From assembly GCA_009926035.1 (NCBI GenBank), contig RFPQ01000011.1, forward strand, positions 1 through 12,415: DNA of 12,415 nt, in the 5' to 3' direction. Below the pieces are notes generated by a model. That model saw nothing but the letters and a program-made list of their open reading frames with translations. It ran no database searches and was not told where the DNA came from. Both the position numbers and the translations under genes were made by a program. Below are positions 6,207 through 12,415 of this stretch, one piece after another (within the stretch, counting starts at the first letter, position 1; the number at the start of each line of letters is the position of its first letter). The stretch is from Betaproteobacteria bacterium. GTDB lineage: Bacteria; Pseudomonadota; Gammaproteobacteria; Burkholderiales; Methylophilaceae.

Positions 6207-6809
6207 ATGTGGGAAATTATTTTAGCTGCAGGATGGCCTATTTGGCCGCTCATATTTGCATCAATTATTGCCTTAGCAATTATTGGTGAGCGGTTCTGGT
6301 CATTAAGAGTTGAAGTTGTTGCACCAAGTGATCTTCTTCCTGAGGTTCAGAAGTTGTTAAATCAAGGTACGATAAAGAAAGATGTGATTGCAAAAATCAG
6401 AGAGCATTCTCTTTTGGGTGAAATTTTTGCAAGCGCTCTTCTTAATTCAAATACATCCGCAGCTCATATTAAAGAGGCTATAGAAGAGTCGGGTAGAGCA
6501 GTGAATTATAAGCTTGAAAAATACTTGCCAACATTAGGCACAATTGCTGCAGTGGCTCCTCTTCTAGGGCTCTTGGGGACAGTCATAGGTATGGTTGATC
6601 TTTTTAGTTCATTCACAAACAGTGGTCATGATGTAGCTGTATTTGCAAGAGGTATTTCTGTTGCTTTGTACAATACAGCAGCGGGTATTGTTGTAGCGGT
6701 TCCTGCAATGATTTTTTATCGCTTTTTTAGATCTAAAGTAGATGATTTAATCTTTGATATGGAGCAGCAAGCTCTTAAGCTCATTGAATCTATTGGTGTT
6801 CGTAAATAA
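6207..6809 (+). CDS. exbB: ExbB/TolQ/MotA family proton-channel protein
   Basis: Inner-membrane subunit of a proton-driven motor, expected to form a pentamer around an ExbD dimer. The 200-residue protein has three membrane segments: about residues 8-28 (PIWPLIFASIIALAII), about 109-130 (the LGTIAAVAPLLGLLGTVIGM block) and about 148-170 (YNTAAGIVVAVPAMIFY). The TAAGIVVAVPA motif is the family hallmark and supplies the channel Thr. The N-terminal segment is short, as in ExbB/TolQ-like proteins of betaproteobacterial lpxK clusters. exbD follows after 16 bp. No tonB or tolA gene lies in the window, so the energised partner cannot be named; a Ton, Tol or lipid-transport role is possible. Confidence 0.92.
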   Translation: MWEIILAAGWPIWPLIFASIIALAIIGERFWSLRVEVVAPSDLLPEVQKLLNQGTIKKDVIAKIREHSLLGEIFASALLNSNTSAAHIKEAIEESGRAVNYKLEKYLPTLGTIAAVAPLLGLLGTVIGMVDLFSSFTNSGHDVAVFARGISVALYNTAAGIVVAVPAMIFYRFFRSKVDDLIFDMEQQALKLIESIGVRK

Positions 6810-6825
6810 ATAATTAGGATTACAT

Positions 6826-7239
6826 ATGAATTTTCAACGAGGAAAAAAACACGAAGAAATGGAATTAAACTTGGTTCCTTTAATCGACGTATTATTGGTT
6901 ATTATTATCTTCCTTGTCGTGAGTACAACCTTTTCTAGATTCAGTGAATTAAAAATTAATCTTCCTATTGCTGAAGCCAATAGCCCTGATAAGAAACCTA
7001 ATGTTATTAATGTGACTATTACAGCGGAGGGTCTCTACGCTATAAATGATAATCCTTTGCCAAATAAGAGCCTTGAATCTATTATTGCGGCTTTAAAAAA
7101 TTCAGCAAAAGGCGAAAAAGAAATACCGGTGATTATTAATGCAGACGCAAAATCTGAGCACCAGTCCGTCATTAATGTTATGGAAGCCTCAAGACAGGCG
7201 GGCTTAACTCATATTACGTTCTCAACAAAAGTTAACTAA
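6826..7239 (+). CDS. exbD: ExbD/TolR family biopolymer transport protein
   Basis: Single-pass inner-membrane partner of ExbB. The 137-residue protein has a short cytoplasmic N-terminus, one membrane helix (about residues 17-36) and a periplasmic domain. Asp21 in PLIDVLLVIIIF matches the essential proton-carrying Asp of the family (Asp25 in E. coli ExbD). The periplasmic part carries the expected VINADAKSEHQSVINVMEASRQAG region. AGGA sits a few bases before the ATG at 6826. Its gene lies 31 bp ahead of msbA, with a weak hairpin in that gap. Confidence 0.93.
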   Translation: MNFQRGKKHEEMELNLVPLIDVLLVIIIFLVVSTTFSRFSELKINLPIAEANSPDKKPNVINVTITAEGLYAINDNPLPNKSLESIIAALKNSAKGEKEIPVIINADAKSEHQSVINVMEASRQAGLTHITFSTKVN

Positions 7240-7262
7240 ACTTTAAAAGTGTTTAGCTTTTC
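7236..7262 (+). terminator. Weak hairpin with T-rich tail between exbD and msbA
   Basis: CTAAAC (7236-7241, overlapping the exbD stop) pairs with GTTTAG (7251-7256), followed by CTTTTCTT. The stem has only two G-C pairs and the tail is imperfect, so at most it would attenuate transcription into msbA or mark an mRNA processing site. It may be chance. Confidence 0.25.
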
Positions 7263-7270
7263 TTGGCCTA

Positions 7271-9025
7271 ATGGCAAAAACTATTAAAAATATAACTGCA
7301 TCACAGCCAATAAATTTTAGATATCTTTATAAAAGACTCTTTAAATATACTTGGCAACATAAGTTTATTTTATTTTTAAGTTTAATTTCATTGGTTGTGT
7401 TGTCATTAACGAATACAGCATTTCTTGCCATTATTAAAAAAATTACTGATCAGGGGTTTGGGTCAGGAATTGCAGATAAACAATCTTCCCTAGCCCTCCT
7501 TCTTCTCTTGGTCATGTCGATCAGAGCCTTATCTGGATTATTCTCAAGCTACTTTATGAAATCAACTTCATTGAAGGTTGTTGAAAGTCTTAGATCTGAT
7601 TTATTTAAGAAGATTATGATGTTGCCAATGAATTTTTTTGACAAAAATTCATCAAGTCATATTGTCTCTAAATTGAATAGCGATGTTCAGCAGCTCTCAA
7701 ATGTGATTACAGATATAGGATTTAATCTCATAAAGGATGGGATAAGTTTTATTGGGATAGTTTGCTATATGATTTATTTGGATTGGAAACTTACTCTAGT
7801 ATTTTTATTATTAGCTCCAATCCTGTCCTATTACCTTAAAATAATGTCGCCGAGACTCAGAGCTGCAGGAACAATTTCACAAAATGCAAATGGTGAGTTA
7901 ATTATGGCATCTGATGAGGCTATCGCCGCACAAAGAATTGTTAAAATATTTGGAACAAGTCAATACGAAGTTAGTCGATTTAATAAAATTTCAGAAAAGA
8001 TTAGGAAAATCCAGGCAAAGCTTATAAGAATTGCAGCTTTAAATTCTTTTACAGTAGAAATTTTAGCGGGCATTGCATTATCAGGAATTGCTTTTTATTC
8101 ATTTGGTAAATTTTCAGCGGGACAATTTGCTGCTTTCTTTGCAGCCTTGTTGATGATTATTGCCCCAATTAAAAGCTTAACCTCCATTAATGACAAAATT
8201 CAAATTGCTATAGCAGCTGCTAAAAGTGTATTTGGTTTAATGGATGAGCCCTCAGAAATTGATCGTGGCACAAAATTTATTAAGAGGGCAAAAGGACATA
8301 TAAAAATATCTGAATTAACCTTTAAATATCAAAATAGTAAACATAATATTCTTGAAGACATTAATTTAAATATTAAGCCAGGGGAAAAAGTGGCTCTTGT
8401 CGGAAAATCTGGTGGCGGAAAAACAACACTTATTAATTTATTACCAAGATTTTATGAAATTGATCAAGGTAAAATATTTTTAGATGGTATTAATATTAAT
8501 GACCTTAAGTTAAAAAATCTGCGAAGTCAGTATTCGTTGGTAAGCCAGGATACAATTTTATTTAATGACACAATAATGAATAATATAGCTTATGGCAGTC
8601 CAGACGGGCCCGTAAGTATAGAGGATGTTAAAAAAGCCGCTATCGCAGCAAATGCCTGGGAATTTATTGACCCGCTTCCAAACAAACTAGACCATGAAAT
8701 TGGCGATAGGGGCGTTAGATTGTCTGGAGGTCAAAGACAAAGAATTTCAATTGCTCGTGCTATTTTAAAAAATGCACCTATATTGCTTCTCGATGAAGCA
8801 ACGTCCGCACTTGATTCTCATTCGGAAAAATATGTTCAGTCAGCTCTGGACAATTTAATGAAAAATAGAACAACCATAGTCATTGCCCACAGATTGTCTA
8901 CCATTTTGAATGCTGATCGAATTGTTGTGATTGATAAATCAAAAATCATTGATGTTGGCACGCACTCAGAATTAATTAAGCGGTGCAAACATTATACAAT
9001 CTTGTACAAAAAAGGTCTGAAATAG
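7271..9025 (+). CDS. msbA: Lipid A export ABC transporter MsbA
   Basis: Flips the lipid A core across the inner membrane, with permease and ATPase in one chain. The 584-residue length is standard. The N-terminal half has about six membrane segments (first near residues 35-57, last near 260-300). The ATPase half has Walker A VGKSGGGKTTLI near 375-386, signature LSGGQRQRISIARA near 483, Walker B ILLLDEATSALD near 503 and H-loop VIAHRLSTI near 537. The name over other type IV exporters rests on the N-terminal similarity and on the location directly before lpxK, the usual msbA-lpxK pairing. The Walker A reads GxSGGGKT rather than the commoner GxSGSGKS, which should still bind nucleotide. No strong Shine-Dalgarno precedes the ATG. 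Confidence 0.93.
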   Translation: MAKTIKNITASQPINFRYLYKRLFKYTWQHKFILFLSLISLVVLSLTNTAFLAIIKKITDQGFGSGIADKQSSLALLLLLVMSIRALSGLFSSYFMKSTSLKVVESLRSDLFKKIMMLPMNFFDKNSSSHIVSKLNSDVQQLSNVITDIGFNLIKDGISFIGIVCYMIYLDWKLTLVFLLLAPILSYYLKIMSPRLRAAGTISQNANGELIMASDEAIAAQRIVKIFGTSQYEVSRFNKISEKIRKIQAKLIRIAALNSFTVEILAGIALSGIAFYSFGKFSAGQFAAFFAALLMIIAPIKSLTSINDKIQIAIAAAKSVFGLMDEPSEIDRGTKFIKRAKGHIKISELTFKYQNSKHNILEDINLNIKPGEKVALVGKSGGGKTTLINLLPRFYEIDQGKIFLDGININDLKLKNLRSQYSLVSQDTILFNDTIMNNIAYGSPDGPVSIEDVKKAAIAANAWEFIDPLPNKLDHEIGDRGVRLSGGQRQRISIARAILKNAPILLLDEATSALDSHSEKYVQSALDNLMKNRTTIVIAHRLSTILNADRIVVIDKSKIIDVGTHSELIKRCKHYTILYKKGLK

Positions 9026-9029
9026 TATT

Positions 9030-10025
9030 TTGAATGCTTTAAGAGCCATCTCGAAGCTCCATTATGGGAAAAAAAGCTTAACTTCTTTACTTCTTCTTCC
9101 GTTATCAGCATTTTTTCTTTTAATATCTTTTATTAGAAAATATCTCTACCGATTTAATCTTTTAAAGTCTTTTAAGATGCAAGTGCCTGTAATTGTTATC
9201 GGAAACATAACTTTAGGTGGTACCGGTAAAACTCCTTTAGTGATTTATCTTGCAAATGAATTAAAGAAAAACGGATACCATCCTGGAATTATAAGTAGAG
9301 GATATGGGGCCAAAGGAAATGGCATAAGTGAAGTCAGTCAAAAAAGCAATGTGGAGAATGTCGGCGATGAGCCGATATTGATTCAGAAACATACTCGTCT
9401 ACCAGTTTTTATTTCAAAAGATAGAGTGTTGGCAGCGCAAGCACTTCTTAAAAAATATAAAGAAATAGATGTCATTTTGTCTGATGATGGATTGCAACAT
9501 TATCGTTTAAAACGCGATATAGAAATTTTAGTCATAGACGGGACTAGAGGATTTGGAAATGGATATCTTTTACCAGCGGGGCCGTTAAGGGAGTCAAAGA
9601 GTAAACTAAAGGCCGTAGATGCTATCGTCTGTAATGGAAAAAAAGTGATAGATGGCAGTTACCTGATGAAATATAAGAGTGATTCCATAATCAATCTAAA
9701 AACTAAGAAAAAAATTCCATTAAATAAGCTGGGCTTAAATAATCTTCATGCAATAGCTGGCATTGGGAACCCAGATAGATTTTTTAGTTACCTTAAAGTG
9801 TTAGGCATGGTATTTGATAGCTCTACCTATCAAGATCATTATCAATTCACAAAAAAAGATTTTAAAGTTATGAATGATAAGAATATTATAATGACTGAAA
9901 AAGACGCTGTTAAATGCGAAAAGTTTGCCAGAGATAATTTTTGGTATTTGCCAGTTGCTGTTGAAATTGACTCAAAGTTTAGTGATTTTATTTTAAATAA
10001 AATGAAAAATATAATCCATGGATAA
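9030..10025 (+). CDS. lpxK: Tetraacyldisaccharide 4'-kinase
   Basis: Phosphorylates the 4' position of the lipid A disaccharide at the cytoplasmic face of the inner membrane. The 331-residue protein has an N-terminal hydrophobic helix (about 17-35), Walker [14 protein letters not shown] at 58-70, [13 protein letters not shown] (the conserved DDGxQH catalytic region), [15 protein letters not shown] and TEKDAVK, so it is complete. The start chosen is TTG at 9030, giving [16 protein letters not shown]; no in-frame ATG exists before the conserved LLLPLS helix, and the family begins near here. The Shine-Dalgarno is poor. It starts 4 bp after the msbA stop and overlaps the next gene by 8 nt, so expression is tied to both. 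Confidence 0.94.
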   Translation: MNALRAISKLHYGKKSLTSLLLLPLSAFFLLISFIRKYLYRFNLLKSFKMQVPVIVIGNITLGGTGKTPLVIYLANELKKNGYHPGIISRGYGAKGNGISEVSQKSNVENVGDEPILIQKHTRLPVFISKDRVLAAQALLKKYKEIDVILSDDGLQHYRLKRDIEILVIDGTRGFGNGYLLPAGPLRESKSKLKAVDAIVCNGKKVIDGSYLMKYKSDSIINLKTKKKIPLNKLGLNNLHAIAGIGNPDRFFSYLKVLGMVFDSSTYQDHYQFTKKDFKVMNDKNIIMTEKDAVKCEKFARDNFWYLPVAVEIDSKFSDFILNKMKNIIHG

Positions 10026-10196
10026 AAATCTATTAAAAATTTTAGTTTGCCCGGTTACTAAGGGACCATTAATTTATAAAAAAGAACAGAATGAGCTTAT
10101 TTCGAAGTCGGCAAAACTTGCCTACCCGATTAAAGACGGCATTCCAATTTTACTGGAGAGCGAAGCGAGAGTAATAAATGGCGATGAAGATTATTC

Positions 10197-10200
<4 letters not shown>
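10018..10200 (+). CDS. ycaR: Trm112/YcaR family small protein
   Basis: A 60-residue protein of the Trm112-like family: [18 protein letters not shown], then an [21 protein letters not shown] core that matches the family throughout. E. coli YcaR has CPVC and LIC in these positions. Here they are CPVT and LIS, leaving a single Cys, so a four-Cys zinc site cannot form. The bacterial function is not settled; eukaryotic and archaeal Trm112 activates methyltransferases. The gene lies between lpxK (8-nt overlap) and kdsB (ATGA, 4-nt overlap), the conserved location in proteobacteria, so a link to lipopolysaccharide assembly or its regulation is plausible but unproven. Confidence 0.88.
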
Positions 10201-11281
<1,081 letters not shown>

Positions 11282-11302
11282 CTATTTCCCTCTTTGTTTA
11301 CA

Positions 11303-12415
11303 TTAATGTTTAAAGGTAATGGGGTATCTTCTGTCTTTACCAAAAGCTCTATGGGTAATTTTTGGGCCTATTGGACTTTGAGCTCTTTTGAATTCGTTAT
11401 TATTAATTAACTTTACAACATGATTCACATTTTTGCTGGAAAAACCTTTTTTTACAATAGAGTCTATGGGCAAATCTTTTTCAATATAAAGCTCAATTAT
11501 CTTATCAAGAATTTCATATTTAGGCAGGCTATTCTGATCTAGCTGGTTGGGCCTCAGCTCTGCCGTGGGCGGCCTCTTGATTATTTCATTTGGAATGATT
11601 GTTGAAATTGAATTTCTATAATTTGCTAATTTATAAACCCATGTTTTTGGCACATCTTTAAGAAGCGCAAAACCTCCCACCATGTCGCCATAAAGCGTTG
11701 AATAACCTACCGCAGTTTCACTTTTGTTACTTGTTGATAATACAAGGCCATTAAATTTGTTAGATAGCGCCATTAATAAAACACCTCTTATGCGAGCCTG
11801 TAAATTTTCTTCGGTAGTATCAAAAGGCTTATTTTTAAATTCAGTAGACAATTTCTTTCTGAAAAGTTTGAAAATGGATTGAATATCTATTTCCTTGTAA
11901 TTCACTCCAGTATTTTTAATCATTTTTCGAGACTCTGTAATGCTTAATTTTGCTGTAAATTCTGAGGGCATCATAACAGCAGTAATATTTTTTTTATCAA
12001 ATGTGTCGTTTGCTAACGCCAAAACTAGAGCAGAATCAATGCCACCAGATAAGCCTATAAATAGGTTTTTAAAATTATTTTTAACTACATAATCTTTGAG
12101 TGCTAATTTAAGCGCTTCATATAATTGTGCTTCTTTACTGTAAGAAGCTTTATGACTATTAAATTTAATAGTTGTTTTTGAGAAAACTTCAATAATTGCC
12201 ATTTCTTCCTTAAAGAAAGATGATTGATGTATGAGCTTTGCTTCTTTATTGACAATAAAAGAGCCACCATCAAATATGAGCTCATCTTGACCTCCAATTG
12301 CGTTGAGGTATATCACTGTAGATTTAGTTTCTTTCGCTAATTTAGAAATAACTTTTATTCGAGTATCAGATTTTTCTATTTCATAAGGAGATGCATTAAT
12401 TACGATAATGCCATC
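11303..12415 (-). CDS. nadE: Glutamine-dependent NAD+ synthetase, 5' part outside window
   Basis: Makes NAD+ from nicotinic acid adenine dinucleotide, ATP and glutamine. The frame is open to the right edge, giving the last 370 residues of a protein that is normally ~540. A GTG at 12316 is an internal Val, not a start: the upstream residues (DGIIVINASPYEIEKSDTR) continue the nitrilase-type glutaminase domain, followed by YLNAIGGQDELIFDGGS. The synthetase domain has the PP-loop GLSGGIDSALV, STSNKSETAVGYSTLYGDM, VGGFALLKDVPKTWVYKLA and RPPTAELRPNQLDQ, and ends near GPKITHRAFGKDRRYPI. The catalytic Cys of the glutaminase domain would be just beyond the window. Its 3' end is 21 bp from glnB. Confidence 0.95.
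   Translation of the reverse strand, partial: DGIIVINASPYEIEKSDTRIKVISKLAKETKSTVIYLNAIGGQDELIFDGGSFIVNKEAKLIHQSSFFKEEMAIIEVFSKTTIKFNSHKASYSKEAQLYEALKLALKDYVVKNNFKNLFIGLSGGIDSALVLALANDTFDKKNITAVMMPSEFTAKLSITESRKMIKNTGVNYKEIDIQSIFKLFRKKLSTEFKNKPFDTTEENLQARIRGVLLMALSNKFNGLVLSTSNKSETAVGYSTLYGDMVGGFALLKDVPKTWVYKLANYRNSISTIIPNEIIKRPPTAELRPNQLDQNSLPKYEILDKIIELYIEKDLPIDSIVKKGFSSKNVNHVVKLINNNEFKRAQSPIGPKITHRAFGKDRRYPITFKH

Noticed and set aside
12103..12297. Minus-strand open frame of 64 codons
   Set aside because: A shifted-frame shadow inside nadE on the same strand.
12314..12316. GTG as the start of a shorter 337-residue NAD synthetase
   Set aside because: The frame stays open to the window edge and its upstream 33 codons continue the nitrilase-type domain, so the GTG encodes an internal Val.

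Overview
The window looks like core chromosome of a small, AT-rich, Gram-negative betaproteobacterium. Protein sequences and gene neighbourhoods (ruvX-pyrR-pyrB-pyrC', a RibB with a degenerate RibA tail, exbB-exbD-msbA-lpxK-kdsB, nadE-glnB) are of betaproteobacterial type. Low GC, gene overlaps of 4-8 nt and very short spacers suggest a streamlined genome, for example a Methylophilales lineage of the OM43/Methylopumilus kind. That assignment is inference from remembered family patterns, not a search.

Layout. Positions 1-2280 hold a leftward pyrimidine operon read as ruvX, pyrR, pyrB and the start of a dihydroorotase homologue that runs off the left edge. Positions 2281-2438 are a short intergenic stretch with a leftward intrinsic terminator and an inverted repeat. 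Positions 2439-4117 hold leftward riboflavin genes ribE and ribBX. A 22-bp divergent gap separates ribE from rightward lolC-lolD (4140-6105), the lipoprotein-release ABC transporter. A 101-bp spacer with a 34-bp tandem repeat follows. Then comes a compact rightward envelope operon: exbB, exbD, msbA, lpxK, a Trm112-like gene and kdsB (6207-10946). It meets, by a 4-nt convergent overlap, the leftward nadE-glnB pair (10943-12415; nadE is cut by the right edge).

Function. The middle block serves outer-membrane construction. LolCD extracts lipoproteins from the inner membrane, ExbBD is a proton-driven motor pair, MsbA flips lipid A, LpxK phosphorylates lipid A and KdsB activates Kdo. The left block makes UMP precursors, FMN/FAD precursors and a pre-rRNA/Holliday-junction nuclease homologue. 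The right block couples NAD synthesis to the nitrogen sensor PII.

No mobile element, CRISPR array, RNA gene or clearly new multi-gene system is visible. The points most worth a second look are: a one-base frameshift in a G5 run that separates the conserved last ~28 residues of RibBX from its main frame; a dihydroorotase homologue whose metal-binding His-x-His is Gln-x-Asn; and the duplicated, palindrome-bearing 34-bp repeat upstream of exbB.
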